From Eutrigla gurnardus (Eukaryota > Chordata > Actinopteri > Perciformes > Triglidae), in assembly GCA_963514095.1 (NCBI GenBank), contig OY741284.1, forward strand, positions 10,943,335 through 11,007,334: DNA of 64,000 nt, read 5' to 3'. The notes beneath the pieces are model-generated. The model saw only the letters and a list, made by a program, of their open reading frames with translations. It was not told the DNA's origin and ran no database searches. Both the position numbers and the translations under genes were made by a program. Position 1 is the stretch's first letter; each line of letters starts with the position of its first letter. Of this stretch, positions 1-13,800 are shown piece by piece.

Positions 1-3000
1 AAAAATGTGGATTCCGCCATTTCTGCCCCTCTCCAAAGTGTGTACAGCAATTGGAGGCCTATAAAAAAGGAGAGTGAGGCTTCCTTTGATTGCGACCGTT
101 AGCCAGCGCCGCACGTTTCATGCTAAATTGTGCAAACAGCAAGCAAGATATATAATAATCCAATTTTCAACCTCAATGGCCTCATTACTCCGTATGTTAC
201 CCTATGAAAATTAGTTTGAGAGTGATCAATTCAGGTAATATTCTTTGTGGATAACTCAGATTGGCGGTCGGCTCCGTAGTCACAGGATTGAAACCTGATC
301 TAATGAGAACTATTTCCGTATCAATAATGTATGACTCTCTGGTCAATTCCAGGCATCCCATTCCACTCAGACTGTCTTCATGTCTGATTGGGTCTTAATG
401 AGAGCCTTCTATTATTAAAATTAATTTGATGAGTCGGCATCCACCAACCAGAACACCAAATCCATTCCTTAGCCGAGAATAAACGGTATAAATAAATAAT
501 AGCATAAATAAATTCAGGTGTAAATTGAGTTGGATTAATTATTTAAAGCCTCACTGTGGCACACAATGTGTCTCTGTGGTCCTGAGTTTAATGAATGCAC
601 ATCTGTCGGTGGCGGTATGTCAACAATGCACTCCAGAAGCAGGATGAATATTAATTGTGCAGAGTGTCAGACACAAGGAAACGTCGTCGCAAGTGAGGAA
701 CGATTTGTGTGGGGTGAGAAACCTTATCAACAGCTGGACATGCACGCTGTTTGTGTTTCAGACATCAGCAAAGACTTCTATCTGTTGGAAAGTGGTGGCA
801 AAGTTGGAAAATAGTCTTTTTAAGTAGTAGTAGGAGAAGTTGGTAACACAATCAAGGTTTTCATTTTCACAGAAGCAAGGCAAGATTTGACAGCCATGCT
901 AGCAGCGCTTTACTTTTTCACAGTAGTGCTTGGAGCTAAATGCGAGGAAAGTGTGTTTATTTCAAGTCTGAAGAAAAACCCACGTTTTCATCTTCGTTGG
1001 ACCTTGCATTTGAGGTGTTTTTGAGTTGCTTCAATCTGGATCAAAGAAGTTGACCAACCAACCAACCGACTGACCAACCGAAGACCAACAGATCGTCATT
1101 GCCGCCCACTAGCATAAAAAAAGATTAAAAAAATAATAATTTCCATACCTCACCAGAAGGAAATATAAGGTTTCTGATAACTGTATATAGCATAGAAAAC
1201 CAGCATCCAATCATCAAGGGTTTAAAAACACTCTTTTCTGCCACGGTCTCTTAAATCCGTCAACCACAATAAAGAATTACATTTGTACATGTCAGTGGAA
1301 GTGTGAGTGGAAGAAAGACGACCGGCCAGAAAGTCAATTGTCATCACATCTTTGATTGGACCCAGCAGGGAATGTGACAGCACATAGCACACCCTCGTCT
1401 TAACCACAAGAACCTGTTGCATGCTGGGAAAGTCCGAGGTGAGTGTTTATCTGTCTAGTGAAGGTGTCTACAGCCTCATGTCCCACCTGCCACCCTTCCA
1501 TCCCTCATCCTCTCCCTTTTCCATTTGTTCATCCCTCCATCTTCTCCAATCAGCAGGTCTGAGATTAAAAGTAAACACAGAGGTGACAGTCAAAGCCGCC
1601 AATAATGACAACACCAATGCTGATTAAAATTGGCCTCAGGTTGGGAAGATACACCGAGCTCTTCCTCTCTGATTAAATGTCTGCGCTGTGTAAACTATTA
1701 CAACCCTGTTCTATTCTCCTTCTGTTGTCCTCTGCATCCCCCCCCCCGTCATTTCTATTCTTCCCACTTCCGCTTACTGTCTGCCTTATCTCTGCGTCAC
1801 CTCGCCAGGGTCTGAAGTCTCAGAACTCTCACTTTAGCCATATTTATGTTTAATCTCAGAAAGTCTGAGTGAGATAAAGACTTTTCTTCCTGAAAAGTTT
1901 TCACTTTTGATTATGTGACAACATGCTCTCTGACAGGCTGGAGACATCGACCGTATCTGGGGCTTTCTCTTTTCTCCACTATTTTAGTTTCAAGGCCATC
2001 AAGGCACGGACGGAATAACTCACGGAGACACGCAGGCAGCCTCTAATGTGGATGTAGGGGTAATTCTGCTTGACATCCAGTTTCACTCCTGGGCTCCAGC
2101 AGGTGTTGCTGGCTTGTGTTTCCATAATTCGCATTTTGTCTAGAAGTGGACGACTTAAGATAATGAGTGTGTTAATATTCATTTTACTGTATGCTTTTTC
2201 ATTTTGATGCTTCTGCAAAGACTGTTTTAAAACTTTCATGCCAATTAGAGCCCATTGAATTTGAGTCCAAATAACAGCCCGCCACGTCTTCTCCATTATC
2301 ACACTTCTGTCTTCCAGTTTTCTAAGCAGGTGCTCGGTGAGGTAGAAGACGATAAAAAGCTGATATCATTATTACAAGCCACAGTGCATTTTCCACACTG
2401 TCTCCACGCTCCGCTCTAATTTCAGCACCAGAGCTGCTGTAATCCAATCAATAGTCCCACGGCAGACGAAAACCCAACACTGCATTTATATCTGCGCTCG
2501 TCTTGGAAGAGGAGGGGAAGGGAATCATATCTCTAATGTTTTAACAAATCAACCTTGTTGAAATCTATGTACAAGCAAATTAAAGACGATGAGCCCAAGC
2601 TCACACAAAATAAGATACTGAAAGCTAGCACACCTGCAGCAGTGTGTGCCCGTTTTCCACAATATGCAGAGCTGCTCCATATTTGCTTTAATGCTGAACA
2701 CAAATAAAGGCTTTTCACAGTAATAGCCTGTCAGGTAACAGAGGTACCTTGCATATTTTTATCTACAAACCCGGTTACGTCGCTAGCTGGAACAATGTGA
2801 TTCATAAAAGGCCTGGCGCAGGAGCAAGAGGGGAAACATGTCATGTTCTAATGGCATTCCTGCAGGCTACAGAACTCAAGTATAGGTTATTCAATTACAG
2901 CATGTCGGACATGTCACATATGACATTGCTTGGCATGCATACTTCATGTAGCGTACATACACGCCCACATCTGGCCACTATGAAAGTCCTCGTCAGCCGG

Positions 3001-4177
3001 TGATGTGACAGTTACCTTTTCATCATCACTCAGCTTTGAGGGTAATGCTACACTCGAAATAATGGTCAATTAAACGACACCTTTCAAACTGTAACCTGAT
3101 GATATTCTGGATATAGAGAAGACGTTTTTCCTTTATGTGATTTTTGTCTGCCTTGCACAAAGTTTTGGAAAAGAGACATAAGCTTATTGTCTTTTATTTC
3201 ATCTTTTGGGAAATAAGCTGCAATTTAGAGTTTAGAATGACCCGAGGACTAAAAGGATAAATCAGTTAAAAGGACTCCCGTAGTAAGTGAAATACTGTTT
3301 GCTCACACACAACAACCAAGCACAGAGTCGTGGTGCTAGTGTGCATTTTATATAGACGTTCTTTGAGATGACATATTCTAAATTAGACAAATAATATCCA
3401 TATCAACATTCAACACATTGGCTTGCTTTCATTTACCCATGATCCGTCACGAGACATCTACACATGCACGCAAAATAAAAAACAAATGTCAATCTCTGAG
3501 TAGCAAAGAGCAAGAGAGGAGCGTGACATAATCCCATAATAATCATCGACTTTTTCGCCGTTCCATCTCAGGCTCGTTTATGAATATGATAAATCCTAAT
3601 TGCAAGGTCACTGGAAGTCAAGTATTGACTCCAAGATGAGTGAACATTTGAATTCCGACAACAAACGAAGAGAATAAATTATTGGAAAAGAGAATAATTG
3701 AAAAAGGCACGGCGAAGAGAGTGAGGAACTCATCTGGAAGCGATATCTTGGTATCTTGGCGTACGACGAGGTTAGACCCGAAAATTGCTTTGCTGGTTTT
3801 CTGGAGCAGCTATCAAAATGAAAAAAAAAAACGGTTGTCTGCTGATTTCAGGGGGCAGTCGGTGAAGATGATGCGTCTCTTCAAAGCTGCCTCTAATGAC
3901 CCCATCACCATGCTGAATTATCCACATTTTTCAGAAAACAGATTTTCCCATAATTCCCATAATAATTTAACATAATTCGTTCCACCAGCAAAAAAGGAAA
4001 AAGAAAAATAATTTTCCAAAGTGTGGAACATCACACATCACTTGGCAGGAACATGCTGTTTCCACATACACTTCTGTGAACACGTGGCTATCAACATCTG
4101 CTAGCCCCACCCCTGATATCCCACCTACCATCACCTCCACCCATGTCTCCCACTAGACATTTTTCCATTTGCACCCT

Positions 4178-4281
4178 CCCCCCCCCCCCCCCCAACAAAT
4201 CACAAATCAACCTGACAAGGAACACCACTTCTGGTCGCCCCCTAGCAGCCGCTCTCCTCCTCCTCCTCCTCCTCCTCCTCT
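4178..4281. repeat. C-run plus (TCC)n pyrimidine array
   Basis: Sixteen consecutive C at 4178-4193 are followed, after a short spacer, by a (TCC)n array at about 4255-4281. It produces Pro/Leu-rich frames on one strand and Arg/Gly-rich frames on the other, none of them genic. It lies within EXOC4 intron 10. Confidence 0.85.
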
Positions 4282-7019
4282 CCCCGCTCCCCATCCCTCC
4301 CCCTCTCATGGGAAACATGATGCTATTATACATAAACAAGAAGCCCCTAATACAGCACAAGCTTTAAGACTGAGCTTTATGTAGAAAAGGTGTGGGCAGA
4401 GAGATAGAGAGCTGTTTGTATCTATATTGTAGGGGGGACTCGGCAAGGCCGTTCTTTTTGTCTGCCTGGACGCCCTGTGAACAAGCCATTTGAATATCAA
4501 AAGGGAACGTGTGAAATAGATTTGGAATCGAGTTGATTACAAATACACCTTCGGAGTGGAGTGAGGTCAGAGGTGGGAAAGAGTTGGGAATGGGAGTATA
4601 TGTATGTGATTGCAGTGAAAGGGTGGGAGTGTGTATGTTTGTTTACGCATGTATCCGAGGCTTTGTGGACAGCTATAACGTACGGATGGGTGGGGGGGGG
4701 GGGGGTGCCCTGGGGCAAGGCAATATCGCACAAACCCCAATGAATGGCCACGACACATTGCAATACCATAAAAAAAGGCTGTAAATGCATTACCAACGCA
4801 GCACGGTTATTGGTATGTATTCACACTTCACCTTCCAGATGACCACTGGGATACTTGGCTGCGTTCACACACATATGATAGACAGCTAATAAAAGAGCAG
4901 GGGATGTAAAAGTCTGGTGTTTGGGTGAGGCTGGCGGAGGGATATGGGGGCGCGGCAACACATCCATAGCTGGACAATTGTTATTTTCATAATTTATTCA
5001 TTGAGAGTGCGATTGAATCTTGATGGGGTTTCTGTGATTCTGGAGTAGTGGGGTTCGCCAAGGATACAAACACTCTGAGACGGACAGCTGAGGATCTGCT
5101 GTATATATGGAACACTTTATACACATGCTCTGGCTGGCGGTCTCGCTACATACGTTCCAAATGCATGATCCAGATGTGGCCACATATGGAGCTGTAATAA
5201 AGTCTTTAGATGAAGCATCGGATTAATTGAAGCGTACGAGACGTGCTTCGATGGAGAAGGCAAGCAATTAAGTCCCCCTGTGTGTTTGCATGTGTATGCG
5301 AGGCATGTGAGTGTGTGCCCGTGTAGCTGTCTGCCTGTGTGTAATGATATATGGCGAGTCCTTACAACACTCAAGAGACATAAATTACAGATATTACAGA
5401 TTAATTTTAAACCCATTAGAGATACGCGACTCTGGATGGGTTACAAAATCACATTCTATACGAGCCACCGCTGGGCCTGATTCTTACTTAAAGATGGGGG
5501 GAACTGAACAAAGACGTGTGCCACACTGTAACCTCTCAGACATGAACATTTCATTGATATCAGCACGTAGTTTCCCTCACAAAAATGCAGAAAATAGTGC
5601 AGCAGCATCTGCAAATACCGCAGCGGCATCTGTACTTCTGACTTTGTACTTGTATTTAGTGCATGACCATTTTTCTTCTGTTGTCAACAGTGCATAGCTG
5701 GATTTAAAACGAGCAATCAAACTCTTATTTCCAAGGCTGTGTTGGTGAGCATCTGAGTTAATAACTATATTGACTTGAAGCAGACCGTTGAGGAAAAAAA
5801 AGAGTTTAGGAAACTCCAAGTAGAGAGACTAAGACACACATGACTAAGCTTTAAGTGTTGAGTAATCCCACAGCCAGAAGAACTCATCAACTCAATCTCT
5901 ATTTCTAACTCTTTTCCCGCTCCCTCTTTCCCTACAGTAAGTTTAATTTGAAGAGAGAGAGAGAGAGGGAGAGAAATTCCCTTTCCACACCGCGTCTCAA
6001 TACATATTTTTCTAATTTCTTCCTTCAGAAATCTCTTAATGGCTTCTTCGCTGGACCCTGATGAAAACAATGACTTTTAACCTTCCTCTTCCTCTCGTTC
6101 TTCTCCCTCCATCACAGTCGACTTATTTCACTTTCTAAATGATTTCTTACTCCTTCAATCTCTTCGGAGCCATTCAGGCCCCGGCCCGGGCTTGTGGCCG
6201 GCGCTACGCATTGTGACAGGTGAAATGAAAGCCCAGAGAAATCTCATCTTCTTATAAACGCTCCGAGGCATTCAGCCAGTCAAAAAAATATATATTCCCC
6301 CCCCCCTCCCTTTCTTTCTGGGGCGCCGACAGATGGGAGAAGAAGAAAAAAAAAGTGAGCTGTTATTTGAAGACCATTTGGGGCTTTTCCTTTATCCACA
6401 GTTAATCAATGCTGTTCTTTTTGGTGCCGGGGGGAGCGGAGGGAGTACGCTTCTGCATACAATTACAGACTAGCTACTGTATGAGTGGCAGAACTACACG
6501 CCGCATTAAAACGCCTCGTAGAGTCAGTCCTACGCTTACTTTTAAGATAAATACCAAGAGAAGCCTAATTAATACTACATTATGTAAACAGGTGAGCCTG
6601 AATATTCATAATTAGTTTTGCAGTTATCGTCAAAGGATCGTTTATCTATGTGTTATGGAGTCTCTACAGATTAAAAGTGCCTCGATGTTATTGTCTCACT
6701 CCATCTCCTACCTTTTCTATTTCATCCAGACAATGTCAATCGGAGCTCGGTGTGGGGAAATAAATAAAAAAAGGAATAGCAGCAGACAAACAGCTCTGTC
6801 AGGCACTGCTGATTGAAACCTCAAGGTCATAGGCAGAGAAAGAGTGAGCAAAGAGAGAAACAGAAGAAGTGGGAGCCGTGGAACAGCGTAGACTCTCCAG
6901 GGTCTGGCTGGGCAGCTCACTCGCTGTGCTATTGTGTGTGCGCGTGCATGTGTGTGTGTGTGTGTGTGTGCGAGGTTTTCAAGGCCTCTCCTTGTAGGCG
7001 GATTCTGCAAAGTCACTCG

Positions 7020-7750
7020 TCTCCCTGCCTCTCGTCAATCTCCATCTCTATCGCCGTTTTCCTCTCCACCATCCCGTTGTCTGCCTATTTTTTTTTTTTA
7101 TTTCCCCGAGTGTAACTTCTCGACCTGCGACATGCCCTTCCCCGTCTCCACTTTTTGTTATACTGCTCCGTCGTGCTCTCATTCCACCTCTCCATCTTCC
7201 CAAATCCCTCCATCACTCTCCGGCTTGATCCTTCCACACCCCTGCCTCCATCTTAGTCACACATGACCAAATCACCCTCGCCTCCCCTCCACCTTCTCTC
7301 TATCCTGTTGCCACTCAAGGCAACACACACACACACACACGTTTGCCATCTTTTCATGATCTCTCTACTCATTTATCTATCTGCTCTTACCCATTATTTC
7401 TGCTTGTTAAGCAAGCTAGAAGGTCACTACTTTTTTCTTACTCGGTTCCTTCCCTCCCTCTTTCCATCCTTCCACCCGACCTCAACCTTCGCTCTGGGTT
7501 TCATTTGCTCTTTCCTTCCCTGCTTTCTCCAACACACAATGTATTCCTCCTTCTCTGCCAGATTTGCCTTTCCCTTTTTTACACTTTTCCATCAATACTT
7601 TTCACACCTTCCGCTCCGTCATCTTGCTTTCCCTTCGTTCATCTCACTATCCCTCTTCTTCACTTCACGTCTCCCCATCCAGCTGTTCGGGAGTCTTCCT
7701 CAACCCACACTCATCCCCCCGTTTCTCCGTTCATCCCTCTTCCCCCTCCT
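7020..7750. repeat. CT-rich low-complexity tract
   Basis: About 730 bases are dominated by C and T on the plus strand (G and A on the EXOC4 sense strand) without a fixed period. The tract starts right after the donor of EXOC4 exon 10. It holds a 165-codon open frame that is only Ser/Pro/Leu/Phe low-complexity translation. Confidence 0.75.
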
Positions 7751-7753
7751 CAC

Positions 7754-7842
7754 CTTGTAATTCTCCACTCTTGCTGTAGAGTTCACGCCTCTGCTCTCTC
7801 AAGTAGGCACTCATGCTAATGGCATGGGAAGATGATTCAAAC
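7754..7842 (-). CDS. exoc4: EXOC4 coding exon 10
   Basis: This 89-base exon lies only 273 bases beyond exon 9. It completes Lys449 and encodes [20 protein letters not shown] then LYSKSGELQ (residues 450-478) plus one base of Gly479. It matches the human '[29 protein letters not shown]'. The acceptor is TTGCAG and the donor is CAAG|GTGAGG. It has no methionine-initiated frame of its own and was found by homology. It is the last EXOC4 exon recognisable in the window. Confidence 0.95.
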
Positions 7843-10800
7843 CTGCAAGATACATAAAAGGTTCAACACGTGGGCACAGGCTACAACAGTACAACACACA
7901 ATGTTAACAGGAAACAAAAAAAAGAACTGTGCAATGGCTTGAGGTCAAACATACAAGTCAAGTCAATTCAGCTTTTATTCTTTATTAAGTGCGCTTAAAT
8001 ATGTTTTTAGTCTTTTGTGATATTTCAATTTTTGACTTCTCTTATATGTAGGGTCATTTTTATTCTTGTATTTTTGGTCTAACACAAGGCAGAGAGCAAA
8101 GGGTGCGATCCTTACTTGAAGAGCGACTGCTTAGCACGTTGTGGTTTTTTCTTCGCGAAAAAGGCAGCAAACTCACTGCCAGTGCTGGCGTAAGAGAGTT
8201 GATTAGACGGCTCCGTGGCACTGCGGCTGTTCTTCACGTCCAGATACTCCATGAGCAGAACCTAAACAACAAACAGAGCACTAATGGGTCAAAAGCAAAA
8301 AAGCAGAATCTTTATGGGAGACTGTCCTCCAGCCTCAACATCTTTCCATGCATTTTAAACGGCTGTTGTTTTTTACAATTACAAGGGGACATGATAAATA
8401 TATTTTATGTACTATATAAAAAAGTATGTATGCTTTTAACATTTAGCTCCTCTATGTTGGTGACACTTTGCTTTCAAGCTGCAAAAACAGATGAGTCACG
8501 GTCCAGTAGGTCTAATGGAATATCACAAAGTCACTCGTAAAAGGTCCACGGACACTTGATGTGATTTTTTTAAGGAAAAATCATAAAAAAAACTACAAAG
8601 CATCAATCTCAACTGTCAAACACAGCGTCGTTCACTAAAGCTACTTACTTAGTCCTGAATTTAACACATTAATATGCTTCCTCTTATTACACTATCTTCC
8701 TATCATTGTTATACCTTATGTAACACGGAGTACTCAAGCTTATTAATGACGCTAAAGCTCCCACCCCCGCCTGACTGCTCTGTTCACTTATCAATGTATT
8801 CATGAGTACCTTTTTGCGACCCGGAAGGCCTTTATGCAGCAGGTCTACTTCTAGAGTAGTAACAAGAAAAATAACCACATTTACATACATTAACCATCAG
8901 GTTATGCTCTCTCTTTGCTGACCTCACTTCAAAACATGGCTAAAACACGAGTCACACTCGGTCATGTTAAAAAAAATGGAATAGTAAAAACTGATTTTCG
9001 GTGCTGTGTGTGATTGAAACACCTGGATCATAATTCTTATTAACACACTGAACCTAACTCTCTATGCGGTGTCTCTTTAAATCCAAACTTTGAGAGGGAT
9101 GAAGCCCACCGTCATGACTGGGTCCCTTTTTCTCTGTAAAAATTTCCGTCGACCATTTCCCCAGATCTGTCGACATGATCCATGGCGAAATCCATCAACG
9201 TCTTATCATGCTTCATAAAAATCTTATCGACTTCTAACAATAGCTGACGACAATCACATCGAGGCTGTGGCCAGACAGAGAAAGTTAACTTCCTCTCCTC
9301 GATCATATGTTGCTTTCACTGGCTCTCATTTTTCAAAACCCCTCAGTGTTTCATCATGTCTCAATTCTATTTTCTCTCCCTTGCCTCGTCTACCGCATTT
9401 CATCGTTCCCCTTTCTCCCTCGCCGTTCTTCGTTCCTCCCTCCGCGCGCGCATACGTTCTAAAATAGCCTCCCATATCGAATAGCTTCATAATTTAGCAG
9501 GGCCATTTAGCCCGTGTGTGTCTAATTCGGAGACGCAGTGTGGGTCAGCCCAGAATGGGACAGGAGTAATGGCCAAGCAGATGGAGATCCATCCCGACCA
9601 TAATGATGTAATTAACGCCGCGGAGAGCTCCCTCCGCCGTGCACGGGAAAGACTTCACATGCGTGTGTCGATGTGCACACACATGGATGTGCATGTGTAC
9701 AGCCATGAAACAAATAATGCACAAACTGGTACCATAATTTATTTGTTTTTAATCATTCTGAATCATTTTGAGTGTGATTCATTCAGAGGGTTAATAAAAG
9801 AGATAAAAATGCACGATTGTAACTTAAAACTGTTGTGATTTAAGGCTCAATGAGTCCGATGTCATAACAGCTGATCGCACATGGAAATATGCAAGTTCAA
9901 CAAATGCACCATATCTTCCAACGCACATGTAATTACTCTGTAGCGTACTTCCCCACATCACAGGCAGCACCGGAGGCCACCGCACACACGCCCCCTCTCC
10001 AACTGGCAACGCCAGGGCCTCCTCTCGCCACTAGCCTCACGCCGCGGCTAATCCTATCAGTGTATTAATTACTAATGATGAGCTGATGGAGCGAAACCCC
10101 CACTTGCTTGCATGCTAACGCCCAAGTAGACTTAATGAAATGCCAGCACTGGGCTGATGAAGGGGCTCCGACCCTACTTAAATTGCATTAGCCCAGAGAC
10201 AGAGTGAACTTTGGAGGCAATTAACTGGACTGCTAGGACAGAGGGAAAGATAGCGGAAGAGAGGGATGTGGAGACAGAAAAGTAACGCGGGACAAGAGAT
10301 AAAGGTGCAGTTGTGGAGAATAGAAAGAGCAAAGGATTAGAGGAGTCGAATGAACACTGAACGGAATGCTAAAGAGAAAATGGGAATGGGGAGAGGAAAA
10401 ATAAGGAAGACAAAGAGAGAACACGAGTTAAATAACCAGGTGGTACTCATTTAACAACCCTAAGTGACGTTTATGAAAAACAGCGCTGGTTTCCCGACAT
10501 CTCTACTTCTGGCAAGGGCACAAGACTTGAGTGGAGAGAAACAAGATTTGTGAACGTCGCCTCAAATTTACAAGCTGCCTCGATAAGTTTCTCTTTTATA
10601 AACGACAAAGTTGTATAATTACAATTGGCATCACAGCAGCATCTTATTCACTTGAAGTCACGTTGTTCTCGGGAACACCTTTAAGTTAACATTTGCACTA
10701 CTATATATTTGTGAGTCAACGTCGCCTCCACCTCTCAACTACTCTATTCAAGTACATTCAAAGAGGGCTTAATTTGAGCAAACAACTATCGACACATGTT

Positions 10801-13800
10801 CCAAGTGAGCTGCAATCATCCACACTACTCTCCCCATGCACCTGTTCAATATAAACAAGGCACAACCTACTGTTGCTTAGCATTTGGTGCTTCCAAATTT
10901 AGCAGGAAGCCATGCATGCAAAGTCACAATCCCTATTTAACGCAGAGTTTGAGGATGATTAATCTCAGGTGGCTGGTGTTCTCCTAAATGTTGCACCATT
11001 AAAAGGAAACTTTACAGGTGGTGTTTTGGGTGGCGACAGTCTCCCACCAGTAAAGCTTAATGTACTGTAATGATGCGCTGTAACTGCATTCATACGGACA
11101 CAACTTTGTAGCAAAGCCTTCCTCTCTTTTTTCCGTTTGACACAAATGTCATCCCTCCTGTCTACGGAAGATTGTGCTCATCTGCTGTTCACTCATAAAA
11201 CAACGGAGCACTCGCTTCCTTTTCACAATGACTTACATGACCCTGCATGTACTGCACTTGTGTCCATAAGACAATCTCCCTTTCTTCCTTCTTCCGTCCT
11301 CTTACCCATCGGGTCAAGCATGTGAAATCTCATTAAAATTGCCGCTACTCATGCATACAAAGAAGCCAACCTCCTATTACTGTCACCTGTGTATGACCAG
11401 CTCATCAGTCGGGCACACTAGCAAAGTGGCAAAGAAAAAGGACAACAGAAAAAACAGGAATTAGTCAAAGGAATTGGATTAAAAAACAAGAGGGGAAAAA
11501 TAGAGGGAATTGTGTTGCAAAGATATAAGAGTGACCAAATGATGACATTAGAAAAACGGTAATAAGGAGACATTGGGTGATACAAAAGGCAAAGACAAAA
11601 CAAAGAGTTCCATCAGTGACCAGAGCATCACATCAATGCAAAACCCAGATAGGCAAGTGACCAAAACAAACAAATTCAGTGGTCGACAATATTAATTAGC
11701 GATGGCCCCAGGAGCCCAGTTCCGAATGGGAGCCACATCTAATTAAAGTAAGAGCCTGAAGCATCGGTAACGCCTGACGTAAATGGCACCGCTATCAGAG
11801 GAAGACAAATGATAGGACAGGTAGGACCAGATGGAAACAAAGTCTCTTTGCACATTTCCTTCTTTGTTCTCTGGTGCTTGAATATCAAAGCATCCTCTCA
11901 GCATCTTCTACGATGTAGATGGATCTAAATGAATCAGCCAAAACAGCATCGATGAACTTGTGCTGTAAGGAGACGAGGCCATTAATCGGCTGAATCCATA
12001 AAAAAATACATATTAATGTGTGAATCTGTGAGACAATGGATGAAAAAGGGTTGCATGTACACATGTCAGACATCAGGCAAAACGCCAGATACTAAGCAGA
12101 GTGGGCGTTCATGCAAAACTCACACCTCTATCAAGTGCCCCCCCTAACAAGGACAATCATTTCCATCACAAATGTAGTTCTGTCAACCAAACTTGTTTGG
12201 CACTTGAGTGCCTTTGGTTTCGTCCCAAACTTTAATCACTCCACTGAGTGCTAAGTTCCATTAAAAAAAAGAAAAGAAAGAAAATTCATCCAAGTCCGCC
12301 TTTGCAATTCATTACCAGCATTCCGCTTATTTTCTTCCGAACCGAATGCCCCGACGTCGCACCTCACTCATCCTCCATTCTGTTCATTAAGGCCCTAACA
12401 CCCAGCAATTAAGAGAGCATCAGTTGAAGCGTTGCAGGTGGGCACTTGTCGTTGGAAGAACCTGTCAGACAATTGGCCAAAATTGAAGAACTAAATATCA
12501 CTTCATTTCCCCTTTTCTCGCTTCCACCCTTTCTTATTAAGACGTCTTAAAAGCGGCCGAGAGAACAATCTCAACGCTTTCTCAAGGCTTTATTGAAATC
12601 GGCTGTTTTCCCATTAAATCCCTCGGCTGGTGTCTTGTCACAAAACATATTGACCGATATCTCTCGCTACGAGCTTGAAGTTAAAGCCCGAAGTGTCCTT
12701 GGCCGACGGAGAAAGTGTTATTTATACACCCTGTATTGATTGTGTTCCAGCAACTTCAATAACCTTCACAACTTCTGACAGAGCTCTGGCCACAACTGCT
12801 CCCACAGAACTGAACCACCGCTAACCAGAGGGGGGTTCCCACCTGGAGCGAACCGCATCCAGTCAATCTTCTGAAGGCTATCTTGTTGACGAAAGAAGGA
12901 GGATGTGCCGGCCCGTTCACTAAAAGCCATTTCATTCCTCTGTGTCCTTGACGTGTCCCCAACATGTTTTTTTTTTTTAACGTGGAACATTTTTTTCTGC
13001 ATTTATTGTTTGAAACAAAGAGAGAAAAAGAATAATACAAACGTTTTACAGTGTCGAGGGGTGTTTCTATGGATACTATCCAGAATATTGAGTATACTGA
13101 GAAATTGTGATTTACTTTACTTACTTTTTTTCAGTGATACACAAATTAGCAGTGAATGTGTTGAAAGGGGCAATAATTAACATTTATTTGATTTGAATAG
13201 CAAAACTGACAACTGACAATGACAATTAACTAAAATGGTTTTAATTGTGAATGAATTTTTACCATTACGGAAAAGTCAAGTCAGTTTTCTATTTTGTTGC
13301 TCAATGAGACTGTAGTGAATAGCCCTTATCTATTGAATTATTTTAATTCTAACTAGTAAATAATGTTACGCATGGCTTTAAATGTAATATGAACAGCACC
13401 ATGTATCTCTAGGAGTGTGTGACTATGCTGCTGTGACAGAGCACTGTTTATTCTGTACACGACAACCCTTTTTGCAACACGGTGTAACTATAAAGTCTAT
13501 CTACAAGTCAAGGAAATGATTGCAAAAACATACATGAGCAGTTGATTAAAGTCTCCAGTGATTTTGATGTAGTAAATATATATGGGATGGGGGATGTGGG
13601 GGGGGGTTTGCCATAGAGATGGTAGACTTCACTGCGCTCCAGCGATATGTAAATATGACAGCGCCGTGGAAGGCAGAAGAAAGGTGACACATTGATTAAA
13701 ATGTTGAGGCGAGAACAACGTAGCCATGTCTATGCTTCATATCTAATTAAAAGAGATCATTGTCTTCTGGCTGCTCTCTGGCAGCTCAATTCACCTCGTT

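Larger units (their letters stand above)
1..7753 (-). other. exoc4: EXOC4 intron 10 (partial)
   Basis: Non-coding. I looked for the next EXOC4 exon, expected to encode a segment like human 'GGTKFVCKPGARN...HPLLRFIQEIEHALG', and saw nothing like it on the minus strand. The intron is therefore at least 7.7 kb. Contents: short CCAA-type repeats near 1055-1090, a C16 run with a TCC array at 4178-4281, a G14 run at 4692-4705, short GT/AC arrays at 6949-6970 and 7322-7340, and a CT-rich tract at 7020-7750. The frames in this stretch look like chance. Confidence 0.8.

Noticed and set aside
7263..7760. 165-codon plus-strand open frame
   Set aside because: Ser/Pro/Leu/Phe translation of a CT-rich tract that overlaps the end of EXOC4 exon 10 on the other strand; no domain or homology seen.
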